Source of the DNA: Brasenia schreberi
Taxonomy: Eukaryota > Streptophyta > Magnoliopsida > Nymphaeales > Cabombaceae
Direction of reading: 5' to 3'
Assembly (NCBI GenBank): GCA_036023115.1
Contig: JAYKKT010000049.1
Span: forward strand, 1,674,001 to 1,738,000
Length of the DNA: 64,000 nucleotides
Position 1 is the stretch's first letter. Each line of letters opens with the position of its first letter. The translations under genes were made by a program, and so were the position numbers. Positions 11,765 to 22,865 of this stretch are shown one piece after another. Under the pieces are notes generated by a model. The model was not told the DNA's origin, ran no database searches, and saw only the letters and a list, made by a program, of their open reading frames with translations.

Positions 11765-12800
11765 TACATTCGGATATTTGGGGCACCGTGCCCATTGCCT
11801 CTAAAGGAGGAATTCAATACTATGTGATTTTTGTGGATGACTTTACTCATTTCACATGGATATACCTATTAAAACATAAATTCGAAGTATTTGAAAAAAT
11901 TGTAGTATTTTGTAATATGATCAAAAACCAATTTGGAACCACCATTAAAATTTTTAGATCTTATTCGGGAGGAGAATATATGTCTAATGAATTTCAAAAA
12001 TTTATTGAAGCAAATGGGATTATTCATAAAAAATCATGCACTAAAACCCCCCAACAAAATGGTTTAGCAGAAAGAAAACATAGGCATATCATTGAAACTT
12101 TTAGAACTATGCTAATTGTAAGGTTCCTAAATACTTATGGGCCGAAGCAATCCTTACTAGAGTATATCTCATAAATAGAATGCCCTCGTCCAACCTTGAA
12201 AATACCTCACCTTTTGAAAAATTATATAATCTTCCCCCATACTATGAAAGACTTAAAGTTTTTGGATGTAAATGTTTTTTGTATACAGACAAGAATGATA
12301 AATTATCACCTAGAGCCATTGAATGTGTATTTCTAGGGTATGGTATTGATAAGAAAGGTTATAAGTGATTTGATCATGTAGACGACAAACTATATGTGTC
12401 TAAGGATGTTAAATTTTTTGATAATGATATTTATTATGAGACAAAACCCTTGAAAAACTCTGAATCTTTGTTATCTCAAGATTTCTTTGTCTTAGATAAA
12501 GACGAGTGCGCCTCAGAAGATCATCAACCTATTCAAGAAAAACACATTGAAGACAACAATACTTCATATACACCTGTTGATACTCATTCAATTGTCGAAC
12601 CCTTCCCCTCCTATTATACAAGACGTCCTAGAGAAATTATTGATAACCATATAGAATCTGATAACCATATAGAATCTGATAATACGAGACTAGAACCCAG
12701 GATCTCACGATCTCCTCAGAGATTTGTGTCCTATGAATCTTTTCAAACTACAAAGAAAGAATTTGATTGCCACTCTTCGACAAGTTAAAGAACCTAGGTT
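11765..12800 (+). pseudogene. Copia B integrase
   Basis: The DDE integrase core spans several open pieces. HSDIWG-like bases lie at 11768, then FVDDFTHFTWIYLLKHK in 11788-12174. The second Asp position is in a RSYSGGEY context, where the family normally has RSDSGGEY, so the catalytic Asp is replaced by Tyr. NGLAERKHRHI follows. The C-terminal part at 12180-12788 includes FGCKCFLYTDKNDK and a low-complexity linker with a short tandem repeat (DNHIES twice). Confidence 0.85.
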
Positions 12801-13280
12801 TTATCATCAAGGCATTCCAGAATGAGAAGATGCTATGAAGGAAGAACTCAACGCCCTAAACAAGACTCAGAGATGGGTAATTACACCTATACCCAAGGAC
12901 AAGAAAACCATTAGATGTCGATGGGTGTATAAAATTAAAACTCATAGCAATGGTCACATTGAAAGATATAAGGCCAGACTCATTGCCAAAAAGTTATGCA
13001 CAAGAATACGGAATTGACTATGATGAAACTTTTGCTCTTGTAGCTAGAATGACTACGATTAGAATTCTCATAACCATTGGTGCAATTAAACAATGGAATA
13101 TATACCAACTTGATGTCAAGAATGTCTTTTTGAACGGTCACTTGAATGAAGAAGTCTACATGAGTCCTCCTCCTGGTATCAACCTTCCTCCTGGTCATGC
13201 TCTTAAATTGCAAAAGGCTTTGTATGGTATGAAACAAGATCCTAAAGCTTGGTTTGACAGATTTGAAAAATTCATGCATT
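12801..13280 (+). pseudogene. Copia B reverse transcriptase, N-terminal half
   Basis: Recognisable Copia RT: MKEELNALNKTQRW near 12835, CRWVYKIK, KARLIAK, then after a frameshift [15 protein letters not shown] and the first catalytic Asp block YQLDVKNVFLNG, followed by [16 protein letters not shown]. The domain is interrupted at 13281 by the RTE insertion and resumes at 15161. Confidence 0.88.
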
Positions 13281-15119
13281 TTACATTATGCTAAGAAAAC
13301 TAGTGAAACTTTAGAAGCTTATAAGAAAGCAAAGAAGGAAGCAAAAAAGGCCGTTAGTGAAGCAAAAGCTAAGATTTGGGAGGACTTATATAAAAAACTC
13401 AACTCAAAAGAGGGTGAAAGAGATATTTTTAGGATAGCTAGGGCTAGAGATAAGAAAACTAAAGATCTTAATTATGTTAGATGCATAAAAGACGAGGATG
13501 AAAAAATTCTAGTGGCAAATGATGATATAAGAAATAGATGGAAAAACTATTTTTATAATCTTTTTAATGAAAATAAAGATGTTAGTATTAGTTTAGGAGA
13601 CTTAGCCAAGTCAAAAAAGTATATAAACCACAATTTCTACCGACGTATTCAAAAGAATGAAGTCAAAGAGGCTCTTAAACATATGAAGAGTGGTAAATCG
13701 GTAGGACCAGATAATATTCCTATAGAAGTTTGGAAAATACTAGGAGAAATAGGAATCACTTGGCTCACAAGACTATTTAATGAAATATGGAAAAACCAAA
13801 AGATGCCCGAGGAATGGAGAGCAAGTACACTTATACCCGTATATAAGAACAAGGGAGACATTCAAAATTGTGCGAATTATCGAGGTATCAAGTTAATGAG
13901 TCATACTATGAAATTATGGGAAAGAATTATTGAACGTAGGTTAAGACAAGTATCAAGTACAACGGAGAACCAATTTGGATTTATGCCAGGTAGATCTACT
14001 ATTGAAGCGATTCACCTTTTGAGACGTCTTATGGAACATTTTAGAGCAAAAAAGAAAGACCTTCACATGATATTTATTGATTTAGAAAAAGCTTATGATA
14101 GGGTACCGAGGGAGGTTCTTTGGAGAACTTTGGAAAAAAGAGGTATTCCATTGACATATATTAACCTTATAAGAGACATGTATGATGGTGCAAAAACATG
14201 TGTGAGGACTCATGAAGGAATGACAGACTTCTTTGAAGTTAATATTAGGTTACATCAAGGATCAACTTTAAGTCCATACTTATTTATAATGGTGATGGAT
14301 GAGTTAACAAAACATATTCAAGATGAAGTACCTTGGTGTATGTTATTTGCAGATGACATTGTATTAGTGGAGGAGTCTAAGGAAAAAGTTAATAGAAAAT
14401 TGGAACTATGGAGAGAAACATTAGAAAACAAAGGCCTCCGACTTAGTAGAACAAAGACAGAATATATGGAATGTAAGTTTGATCATTTGGCTATTTCAGA
14501 GGACATAGAAATTAAAATTGGCACACATTGCATTCCCCAAAAGGAAAGTTTTAAATACTTAGGGTCAATTTTTCAAAGTGATGGAAGAATTGATGGAGAT
14601 GTTACACATAGAATTAATGCTGGTTGGTTAAAATGGAGAGGAGCATCAGGTATTCTTTGTGATAAGAAGATACCATTAAAATTAAAAGGTAAATATTATA
14701 GAGCAGCAGTTAGGCCTGCCATGTTTTATGGTTCTGAGTGTTGGGCAGTTAATCATCAACATGTACAAAAGATGTCTGTGACAGAAATGAAGATGTTGAG
14801 ATGGATGAGTGGTCATACAAGAAAAGACCGTATACATAATGAGGTTATTAGAAACAAATTAGGAGTGGCACCAATAGAGGATAAAATGAGAGAACATCGT
14901 TTAAGATGGTTTGGACATATAGAAAGAAGATCAAAAGAAGAACCTGTAAGAAGGTTAGAAAACCTAAATTTGGAAAGTATTAAAAGAGGTAGAGGACGAC
15001 TACAAAAGTGTTGGAAAGAAACAATAAAGAATGATCTAGCTTATTGGGAGTTAACTGCTAACATGGCACACGATAGGGATCTGTGGAAACAAAGAATCCA
15101 TGTAGCCGACCCCGTCTAG
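13281..15119 (+). CDS. RTE LINE reverse transcriptase, partial ORF
   Basis: About 613 LINE codons without a stop; the frame also extends about nine codons upstream into Copia sequence read out of the Copia frame. Order of blocks: a lysine/alanine-rich linker; [13 protein letters not shown] (RT motif 2 region); [30 protein letters not shown]; the first catalytic Asp in [28 protein letters not shown]; and the catalytic [11 protein letters not shown]. The thumb follows with KTEYMECKF and [10 protein letters not shown], then the C-terminal arm RTE elements share with [10 protein letters not shown]. Reverse transcriptase would copy LINE RNA at a nicked target, but the missing endonuclease means this copy cannot transpose by itself. 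Clade assignment to RTE rests on the RT blocks, very short 3' UTR and trinucleotide tail. Confidence 0.88.
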   Translation, partial: LHYAKKTSETLEAYKKAKKEAKKAVSEAKAKIWEDLYKKLNSKEGERDIFRIARARDKKTKDLNYVRCIKDEDEKILVANDDIRNRWKNYFYNLFNENKDVSISLGDLAKSKKYINHNFYRRIQKNEVKEALKHMKSGKSVGPDNIPIEVWKILGEIGITWLTRLFNEIWKNQKMPEEWRASTLIPVYKNKGDIQNCANYRGIKLMSHTMKLWERIIERRLRQVSSTTENQFGFMPGRSTIEAIHLLRRLMEHFRAKKKDLHMIFIDLEKAYDRVPREVLWRTLEKRGIPLTYINLIRDMYDGAKTCVRTHEGMTDFFEVNIRLHQGSTLSPYLFIMVMDELTKHIQDEVPWCMLFADDIVLVEESKEKVNRKLELWRETLENKGLRLSRTKTEYMECKFDHLAISEDIEIKIGTHCIPQKESFKYLGSIFQSDGRIDGDVTHRINAGWLKWRGASGILCDKKIPLKLKGKYYRAAVRPAMFYGSECWAVNHQHVQKMSVTEMKMLRWMSGHTRKDRIHNEVIRNKLGVAPIEDKMREHRLRWFGHIERRSKEEPVRRLENLNLESIKRGRGRLQKCWKETIKNDLAYWELTANMAHDRDLWKQRIHVADPV

Positions 15120-15160
15120 TATGGGAAAAGGCTTAGTTGTTGTTGTTGTTGTTGTTGTTG
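13281..15160 (+). mobile_element. RTE-type LINE, 5' truncated, open RT frame
   Basis: Non-LTR retrotransposon inserted in the RT of Copia B. The junction is located by comparison with the uninterrupted Copia A sequence near 7935-7960. It lacks the endonuclease and starts in the EN-RT linker. It ends with the family 3' UTR and a GTT repeat tail (about eight units, ending at 15160). No clear target duplication is visible. It is the best-preserved RTE here and so probably the youngest, and it can serve as the local reference for the other fragments. Confidence 0.9.
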
Positions 15161-15981
15161 CATAATTTTGTGACTTGCTATACTGATACTGCATTGTTTG
15201 TACGAAAAACAACATCTGGTATTGTGATCTTGCTTTTGTATGTAGATGACATTATCATCACAGGAAGTGATGAAACAAGAACTGCTGAAGTTAAACTTAA
15301 CCTTCATCATGAATTTGATATGAAAGACTTGGGCTTGCTGAATTACTTTTTAGGTATTGAGATAACAAAAAATAAGAGTGGATACTTTATGTCTCAAACA
15401 AAGTTTGCTAATAATATTATTGACAGATTTGGTCTTACCGATACTAGGGTTGTTGTCACACCAGAAGTTCTAGGCATCAAACTACGCTCTACTAATTGTG
15501 AGAAATTAGATGACCCCACCCCCCGTCGACAACTCATAGGTTCACTTACTTATCTCACCATTACTAGACCAGATATTTCACATGCATTACACACAACAAG
15601 TCAATTTCAACAGGCACCCGCTTCTGTTCATATGAGTGATGTCTTGCGCATTATTAGATATATTAGAAACACTGCCCATAAGGGGGTTCTCTTAACTTCT
15701 TCTTCATCTTTTGATTTAACTGTATATACGAATGCTAATTGGGGTGGAGATGTCAACGATAGACACTCTACGACTGGTTTTTGTATGTTTTTAGGTGAAT
15801 CTCTTATTTCCTGAAAGTGCAAGAAACAACAAAAAGTCTCTCTCATCCACGGAAGCCGAATATCGAGCAATGGCTACAACTGCGATGGAGATCTCTTGGA
15901 TCACCACCATTTTAGTAAACATGGGAGTCACTGTACCACATCCTACCATCATGTATTGTGACAATAAAAGCGCCACGTACA
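15161..15981 (+). pseudogene. Copia B reverse transcriptase C-half and RNase H (first part)
   Basis: It resumes with the catalytic LLLYVDDIIITG near 15235 and continues through MKDLGLLNYFLGIEI, LTYLTITRPDISHA and the RNase H N-terminus (TNANWGGDVNDRHSTTGF, where Asp-Ala-Asp of the family is Asn-Ala-Asn). A stop interrupts at about 15813. The frame after it carries SSTEAEYRAM and CDNKSATYM, where Copia C is inserted. The sequence resumes at 20121. Confidence 0.88.
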
Positions 15982-16320
15982 TGTTAGGAAAATGGGTCTG
16001 GGCCCCTCTGGCCCTAGCCGAACAGGGCCACGGGGGCCACTAGCCGTTGGGGGCTGGCTGCAGCCAGCCCCCCTCTACTCTCTCTCTCTTTTTCACTCAT
16101 TCTTTCTCTATAAATACACTTGTAATCTCTTGTAAATTCAAGCCTTTGATGACTAATGAATAACGATTATTTATTCAAGCTTGTGCTTTGTTTATTCTCT
16201 TTTTCGCATGCACTTGTTGCTCTCGGCTAGTCTCTTTTCTAAGAGCTTGTGATTGTTACTTTGTGGTATTGTCTACTCGTTAATCTTCCGCAACTATATT
16301 GAAGTATAGACTTCATTACA
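15982..16320 (+). repeat. Copia C 5' LTR
   Basis: 339 bp, starting TGTTAGGAAAATGGG and ending CTTCATTACA. CTATAAATACAC near 16109 is a TATA box candidate, preceded by a CT-rich stretch. It is followed at 16321-16332 by CGATATTATAGC, an 8-of-12 match to the usual primer site TGGTATCAGAGC. Most differences are C-to-T or G-to-A changes, as expected from decay of methylated cytosine. Confidence 0.9.
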
Positions 16321-16466
16321 CGATATTATAGCCATTTTTCGATCGTGGGAGTATTGTTCATTACCTTGGGAAGCATGCCAATCGTATTTTGTATCGTTCA
16401 TCACCTCGGGAGGCGTGCAGATCATATTTTGTAAGTTTACCTCTTTAGTTTCTTTCTCCTTGAACT

Positions 16467-19400
16467 ATGGATGATAAAGGGGGTTTTAATTTTCGTCTAA
16501 CACCTTCGAACTATAAAACATGGGTCCAATCTATAGAAAACTATTTGTATTTCAAAAAATTATGGGGCTATGTAAGTGGTTCAAAGGTAGAACCCTCTAT
16601 TAATGCCACACTTCAACAAAAAGAGGAATATGAAGGAGGCCATAGAACAATCTTATGGGTGCTCATGAATAATGTAAATGAGCACACTAGGGACACTTTG
16701 GCCGATTTCACTAATGCTAAAGAAGCATAAGAATATTTTAAAAAAACCCATGTTCAAAGCGATGTGGCTCGTAGAATGGGATTAAGAGACAAATTAGTCT
16801 CACTTAAACAAGGAGATTAAGGGATAAACAAATTTTTTGAGGAATTTTTCAATGTTTGGAATCAATTGTATGGTTACAAAAAAGAAATGTACACAATGTC
16901 TTAGTGAGAGACAATGTGAAGACAATGAGGATTATATCAATTTGTAAGAAGTCTTCGAGAAGAATTTGAAGGGACAAGATAATCACTCATTCATAGAAAA
17001 CCTTTTCCTACAAAAGAAGAGATTCTTACCGATCTTCAAATGGCGGAAACAAGAATGAATGAAGCAAATCTTTAAAAAGACACCGCCTTGGCCGCATCAA
17101 AACCCGGAGCAAATATGAAGGCTTACCGACCTCCACATTTCAAAAGTGAAGGAAGAAAAGACATCATTTGCCATCATTGTAGAGAAGCCGGGCATATAAG
17201 GCCAAATTACTCAAAATTGAAAAAGAAGGTGGCCGTAGTAGAAGAACATGCTTCATCTTCTTCCATTCTTGCACTTCGACCAAATGAAGGAAAAAGCAAC
17301 GGTTGGTGTGGCTTGCTCATTTTCAACAAAAGAAACTCAAGGTATGATCTCTTGGATTCCTGATTCGGGTGCTTCATTTCATATGACTTGTAATGAACAT
17401 ATCTTAAAATCATGTGTTAAAAAACCCTTATCATGTGTTTATACGACGGATGGTACACAATTAAACGTTGATAAAATTGGTGACTTGCAAAACAAGAATT
17501 TTGAAGTTTCCAAAATTAGTGTTGTTCCAAAACTAAATTTAAACTTACTTTCCGTATCCCAAATTTCGGATCAAAATTGTGTTATAACCTTTTCATCCAC
17601 CGGATGTATTGTATAGGACCGCATCTCGAAGAAGGTGATTGGGCGTGGCCATAGAGAGGGCGAACTTTACATTATGGATTATTTGCATAGTATAGGATAC
17701 GTTAATGTTTTGACAAATGATGCTCTTTTATGGCACAAGAGACTTGGACATCTTAATGCTAAAAAATTGTATCAATGTCCTCTTGGAATGAAATTTAAGG
17801 AATCTTTTTCTTACAAAGATTGTGTTCTTGGTAAAATGTAACATCTCCCATTTCCAAACAAAACACATGTTACAACAAGACCCTTCAAAATAATTCATTC
17901 GGATGTATGGGGTCCGACACCTGTTTTGTCTAAAGGAGGCATTTCCTTTTATGTTATTTTTGTAGATGACTTTACTAAGTATACATGGGTATATCTTTTA
18001 AAAGCAAAATCCGATGTCTTTCAAAATTTTGTTATTTTCATAACCTTGTAAAGAATCAATTTGATTCAGAAATCAAAATTTTTAGATCGGATTCAAGAGG
18101 AGAGTTTATGTCAAAGGATTTTGAAAACCACCTCAATAAGTTTGGAATTATACATCAAACTTCTTCTTCTAAGACTCCTCAATAAAATGGTGTTTCCGAA
18201 CGAAAGCATAGACATATCTTGAAAACCACAAGATCTTTGCTTTTGTCAAGTGGTGTTCTCAAAAATTTGTGGGTAGAAGCTATTATGACTGTAGTCTATT
18301 TAATTAATCGGATGCCCTCTTCTGTTTTACAAAATATGTTTCCTATAGAAAAACTTTTTAAAGTTTCCCCTAACTATTCAAGATTGTGTGTTTTTGGATG
18401 TAGGTGGGTTTATAAAATCAAGACTCTTCTCGATGGTTCTAGCTGAGCTGAGTACAAAGCTCCTTGTCTCTAGTGGCAAAAGGGTTCACTCTCTAAGAGT
18501 ATGGTATTGATTATGAAGAAATCCCTTTGCCCCCTCGTTGCACGCATCACCTCGTTCGAACTCTTTTCTTGCCATCGCAAACCACTCAACAATGGCCACT
18601 TACACAAATGGATGTTAAAAATGTCTTCCTTAATGGTGAGTTAGAAGAAGAGGTTTATACGCGTCCTCCTCCTAGATACACTTGTCCGACCAACAAGGTT
18701 TGTCATCTTTGTAAGGTCTTTATGGTCTCAAACAAGCACCTCGGCCCGGTTTGCTAAATTTCACAAAGACTATCACCGGGGCTTGGGGTTCTCTTCCAAA
18801 TGCTCATGATTCTCGCTCTCTTTTACTCGAAAATAGAAAAATGGTACTGCTTGTCTTGCTTTATGTCGATGATATGATTATTTTCTTGGCATTGAGGTAA
18901 CTCATGATGATAGAGGTTTCTTTTTATCACAAACTAAGTTTACTAATGATGTTATTCTTTGATCAGGTATTACAGATGATAAAGTTGTTGAAACACCAGA
19001 AGTAATCAACCAGAAGATGCGTCTAGTTGACGGTGAACTTCTGAATGATCCCACACCTTATAGACAGATGGTTGGAGCACTCACATATCTCACCATAACA
19101 CGACCTGATATTGCTCATGCTGTTCATACTGTAAGTCAGTTTCAGCATGCACCCACCTTAGTGCATATGAGTGTTGTTATGAGGATTGTTCGTTATATTC
19201 GACAAACCTCAACTAAGGGAGTATTTCTATCTTCCTCCTCGTTATTTTAGTTGCTTGCATATACTGATGCTGATTGGGGTGGTGATGTGAATGACTGGCA
19301 CTCTACTACTGGATATTGCATATTCCTTGGTCACTCACTCATTTCATGGAGATGCAAGAAACAACAAAAGGTGTCTCTTTCGTCCACTGAAGCAGAGCAT

Positions 19401-19718
19401 CGTGCAATGATCAACACTACTAGAGAACTAACTTGGTTGCGACAACTACTTCAGACTTGGGCATACAACTGGGAGCGTCTCCAATAATGTTCTGCGACAA
19501 CAAAAGCGCTATGTATATAGCCAACAACCATACCTTTCATAAGCGCACCAAGCATATAGAGATGGACTGTCGCTATGTTCGTGAAGAGCATCTACAAGGC
19601 AACTTGACACTACAGTTTATAAAATCAGAATATCAACTTACAAATGTGTTCACCAAGTCCTTACCTGCCCCTCGGTTTCAATCTTTAATTGGCAAACTTC
19701 AAGTCATGGAGGTGTCAG
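16467..19718 (+). pseudogene. Copia C gag-pol remnant
   Basis: Gag starts at 16467 (MDDKGGFNFRLTPSNYKTW). The zinc knuckle near 17170 reads CHHCREAGHIRPNY, with the last Cys changed to Tyr. Protease has PDSGASFHMT near 17360, and pre-integrase has LWHKRLGHLNAKKL near 17735. Integrase runs 17880-18400 (HSDVWGPTPVLSKGG, FVDDFTKYTW, RSDSRGEF, NGVSERKHRH). The reading then jumps from VFGC to RWVYKIK, so the integrase tail and RT start are deleted. RT continues with TQMDVKNVFLNG near 18610 and a gapped YVDDM near 18865. RNase H at 19017-19723 has TDADWGGDVND, DNKSAMYIANN and KSLPAPRFQ. Multiple stops. Confidence 0.9.
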
Positions 19719-19730
19719 TTTGAGGAGGGG
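19717..19730 (+). promoter_or_regulatory. Copia C polypurine tract
   Basis: AGTTTGAGGAGGGG directly precedes the 3' LTR, in the position expected for plus-strand DNA priming. Confidence 0.85.
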
Positions 19731-20120
19731 TGTTAGGAAAATGGGTCTGGGCCCCTCTGGCCCTAGTTGGGCAGGCCCTGGCCCACTGGGCCATCAGGGC
19801 CAGAGCCAAGGGGGCCACTAGCCATTGGGGGCTGACTGCAGCCAGTCCCCCTCTCTTCCCTCTTCCTTCTCTCTTTACTCTCTCACTCTTTTTCACTCAT
19901 TCTTTCTCTATAAATACACTTGTAATCTCTTGTAAATTCAAGCTTTTGATGGCTAATGAATAACGATTATTTATTCAAGCTTGTACTTTGTTTATTCTCT
20001 TTTTCACATGCACTTGTTGCTCTCGACTAGTCTCTTTTCTAAGGGCTTGTGATTGTTACTTTGTAGTATTGTCCACTCGTTGATCTTCCGCAACTATATT
20101 GAAGCATAGACTTCATTACA
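19731..20120 (+). repeat. Copia C 3' LTR
   Basis: 390 bp, same ends as the 5' LTR, with a longer GC-rich front portion and otherwise few differences. Flanked on the right by GTACA. Confidence 0.92.
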
Positions 20121-20339
20121 GTACATTGTCTCCAACAACATTTTTCATGAGAGGACAAAGCATATCGAGATGGATTGCCACTTTGTTCGTGAAGAGTGTC
20201 TAAATAAGAAGATTTCGCTTTGTTATGTAACATTTGATATGCAACTCGCAGACTTCTTCACTAAATCTCTTTCAGCTCCTCGGTTTCAGTTTCTTCTAGA
20301 CAAACTTTCTGCGTATACCCCGTAAAGTTTGAGGGGGGG
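20121..20339 (+). pseudogene. Copia B RNase H end and polypurine tract
   Basis: Continuation of the RNase H interrupted at 15981: NNIFHERTKHIEMDCHFVREE, then LADFFTKSLSAPRFQFLLDKL and a stop after AYTP near 20325. The G-rich polypurine tract follows at 20324-20339, just before the 3' LTR. Confidence 0.9.
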
Positions 20340-20697
20340 TATTAATGTAATAGGAACACGGGCCACTAGGGCCCGTGAAACCCTTGTTCAATATAAGGAT
20401 CAGGGCCAGTAGCCGTTGAGCACAACCCAACGGCTAGTGCTGCCCGACCAGCACTAGTCTCCTCTCTTCTCCCTCTTGCTCTATTTTTTCAAGTGTGTAA
20501 TGCCTATAAATAGGCCATTCAATTCTCAATAATATCATGCAGTCTAGAACTGCTTCTTGACGTATTTTGTATATGCTTCCGCTCTTGTTTGTTATTCTTG
20601 AAGATCGGCATTCATGATTGAATGCCATTTCACTCTTGGCGACTTGGTAAACTAGATTCGTGCAATATCAACCTTCGTTTATTGACGAATCCTTACA
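20340..20697 (+). repeat. Copia B 3' LTR
   Basis: 358 bp. The first two bases read TA instead of TG, and it ends CGAATCCTTACA. It pairs with the 9760-10125 LTR. Confidence 0.9.
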
Positions 20698-20759
20698 TTT
20701 TGCATTGGTGGCACACTTCCCAATGCACTCAATTTCTTCAATCCGAGGCTCTAATACCA
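20698..20759 (-). promoter_or_regulatory. Copia A leader and primer binding site
   Basis: On the minus strand the primer site reads TGGTATTAGAGC (20748-20759), one change from the standard TGGTATCAGAGC, directly after the 5' LTR. About 48 bp of leader follows and aligns with the Copia B leader at about 10138-10188 before the Copia B insertion cuts it off. Confidence 0.85.
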
Positions 20760-21144
20760 TGTAAAGATTCGTCAATGAACGAAGGTTGATATTGTAGGGA
20801 TCTAGTTCACCAAGTCGCCAAGAGTCAAATGACATTCAATCAAGAATGTCGATCTTCAAGAATAACAAACAAGAGCGAAGGCATATACAAAACAAGTCCA
20901 GAAGCAGTGCTAGACTGCATACTTTTATTAATGGAATCATCACTTATTTATAGGCTTTACATTGCTTTAGAATGGTGAGCAAAATGAAGTAAGAGGAGGG
21001 CTAGTGTTGGGCCGTTGGGGGTGCTCCCAACGGCTAGTAGCCGTTGGGGGCCCCTAACGACTATGGCAAGGGCAACATGGCCCTGGCCCTGTATTCCAAA
21101 CATGGCACGGGTCCTAAGGGCCCGTGCACCCTATTACATTAACA
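20760..21144 (-). repeat. Copia A 5' LTR
   Basis: 385 bp, the partner of 6556-6938. It is bounded on the right by the GTTTG target duplication at 21145. Confidence 0.92.
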
Positions 21145-21345
21145 GTTTGAACATATAAAAAGATGACCAAAAAAAGCTCCAATAAGAAAGCACGAGAAAC
21201 TAGATGGTGAAAATGTTATAAGAGAAAGAGAAGACCACAAAAGTATTGGAAGAAACCAATAAATAATTACCTAGCTTATGTTGAGTAAATTGTTAGCATG
21301 AGACATGATTGAGCTCTATGGAAACAAAGAATACATGTAGCCCAA
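21145..21345 (+). pseudogene. Old RTE LINE, right part
   Basis: Continues the RTE of 5396-6555: GTTTGAACATATA corresponds to the conserved WFGHI block, then a degraded arm through a WKQRI-like block (about 21318) to a CATGTAGCC remnant near 21335. It confirms that the 6556-21144 block split one RTE copy. Confidence 0.78.
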
Positions 21346-21874
21346 TGTTGTGCGTACTGTATCATGTATCGTTTTTCTCTAGGAGACAAGTGTATCATAA
21401 ATTTTAAAAGCAATATTTTCAAATAAAAAAAAATTAAGAACAATTCTTATAAATCAAAATTTGGATAAAACATTAATTCGAATTGTAAGCAAAACTTTCA
21501 TTATTAATCAAGTAGCAAATATTCTTTAAAATTACAATTTCGTGATTGAAAAACTAGTTAGACTAGTTTCCTAATTAGTGGGTTGGTGGAGATCAATTGA
21601 GAAGGTATTGAGTTGCCCTTGGAGTTGCCAAACTCGAGCAAACAGTTAAATAACTTAGTGATCATAATCTAAAAGTTGGTGAAGTAAATTGTTGGAAACC
21701 GCTTATTCTCGTGGGCCTTGTTGTTTTTAGGAAGTCATCCTTAATGGCAACGAGTTTCTCTTGCTAAAGGGGCAAGATCTGATTAATCCTTTGCCTATTC
21801 TAAGGCGCATAAATCTTGCAACAATGTAGCACTCAAGCAAAAAGCATATAAAAACTTGAATGTTTTTATAAGGT
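21346..21874. other. AT-rich spacer
   Basis: No gene or element recognised, apart from one GTATCATGTATCG stretch at about 21358-21370 that resembles hAT TATCG end repeats. Confidence 0.4.
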
Positions 21875-22036
21875 AGGGGTGTATCGCCCGTATCGTACTA
21901 TACATACTTCTATCATGCAATATGGCCTATATCATATGATACAGGCCGATACAAGAGCAACGTGCAATACATCCCTTTATTGCATCGCGATTTTTCACGA
22001 TACGATATGCCCGTACAATACATGACGATACACATA

Positions 22037-22092
22037 ACATTGATGTAGCCGACCCCATCTAGTATGAAAAAGGCATAATTCTTGTTGTTGAT
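22037..22092 (+). mobile_element. RTE LINE 3' end stub
   Basis: TGATGTAGCCGACCCC, CTAGTATG and a degraded AAAAGGC plus TTG tail are the last 50 or so bases of the RTE family, extremely 5' truncated. Confidence 0.7.
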
Positions 22093-22769
22093 GTTATGTA
22101 CATGGACACAGGAAGATTGTTAGCGAGTCTATGACTTAACATGGTAGATTTACCAAATGAAAATAATTTGCTAGATATCATGGGTAACATGGTATAATCC
22201 GATGCGATACGTATGGCACGATACCAGTTTCCCTATCTATGCTTGTTTGGGATTGCAAGCTGTGTATGTAACATGTAAATTCGGGTTTATAATTTCATTT
22301 ATTGAATAAGAATAATTTATGAACAAATAAAAATTGTGACAAAATCATTTCTCTATCTATTGCCAACTTTTAGGTATATTTCTGCTACCAGTTTCTAATT
22401 TCATGAAATCGCAAACAATGAAAAACAATTTTATTGTGTCGGTTCATTGAGTGGGCATTTCACAACTTCACTATTTTAGGGTTCACCTTACATGACTTCC
22501 ATTGAGTTGAACAAGATCAATGTGTGTGAGGCGTAACTTAGTTTGTGAAGTGAGAAATGGAGCTCAAGCATTAGTTAAAAAGCTAGTCTCCAATAAGAGA
22601 AAAAGGGGATATCATCAAGTAATAATATCACATCACTGAGGTGTCATAGACTCAATAATCAAAGAAATGAAGCTCATCGTTTTGCTCACATATGAAAATT
22701 AGCAAATATGACAACTCCATGTACAAAGATAGTAGTTTGTTAATTTTGATATATTAGATGAGTGGATTG

Positions 22770-22865
22770 TGCTAACATGGCACACGATAGGGATATGTGG
22801 AAACAAAGAATCCATGTAGCCGACCCCGTCTAGTATGGGAAAAGGCTTAGTTGTTGTTGTTGTTG
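22770..22865 (+). mobile_element. 96-bp RTE LINE stub with 14-bp target duplication
   Basis: Only the last 96 bp of the RTE are present (from the codons before MAHDRD to the GTT tail). The perfect direct repeat TAGATGAGTGGATT flanks it at 22756-22769 and 22866-22879. The host sequence is hAT copy 1. Extreme 5' truncation with a clean target duplication is typical of aborted target-primed reverse transcription. Confidence 0.93.

Larger units (their letters stand above)
15982..20120 (+). mobile_element. Copia C, LTR retrotransposon inside Copia B
   Basis: A 4.14-kb Copia bounded by TGTTAGGAAAATGGG...CTTCATTACA LTRs and a perfect 5-bp target duplication GTACA (15977-15981 and 20121-20125) in the RNase H of Copia B. 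Copia A shows the empty site. Its LTRs belong to a different family from A and B. It encodes gag to RNase H with several stops and an internal deletion of about the integrase tail and RT start (near 18405). The 5' LTR is 51 bp shorter than the 3' LTR because of loss in the GC-rich CTGGCCC region. Confidence 0.93.
9760..20697 (+). mobile_element. Copia B, LTR retrotransposon inside Copia A
   Basis: Same broad Copia family as A but opposite orientation. It runs from TGTTAATG at 9760 to CCTTACA at 20697, with LTRs, primer site, gag, protease, integrase, reverse transcriptase, RNase H and polypurine tract in canonical Copia order. It is interrupted by an RTE at 13281-15160 and by Copia C at 15982-20120. 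Flanks (CGGCT on the left, TTTTG on the right) do not form a target duplication, and about 0.9 kb of Copia A is missing at the site. The insertion was therefore accompanied by, or followed by, a deletion. Stops and frameshifts inactivate it. Confidence 0.9.
6556..21144 (-). mobile_element. Copia A, LTR retrotransposon, split by nested elements
   Basis: Copia-superfamily element on the minus strand. Its 3' LTR is on the left (6556-6938) and its 5' LTR on the right (20760-21144), bounded by TG...CA and a GTTTG target duplication. Its own internal sequence is 6939-9759 plus 20698-20759. The middle is occupied by Copia B, which in turn contains an RTE and Copia C. Compared with Copia B, about 0.9 kb covering most of gag is missing between the two halves. 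All coding frames are broken, so it is non-autonomous. Confidence 0.9.

Noticed and set aside
13254..13280. Translation start of the RTE frame at 13254 as a genuine fusion gene
   Set aside because: The upstream codons are Copia RT bases read in a different frame from Copia; the frame is open by chance.
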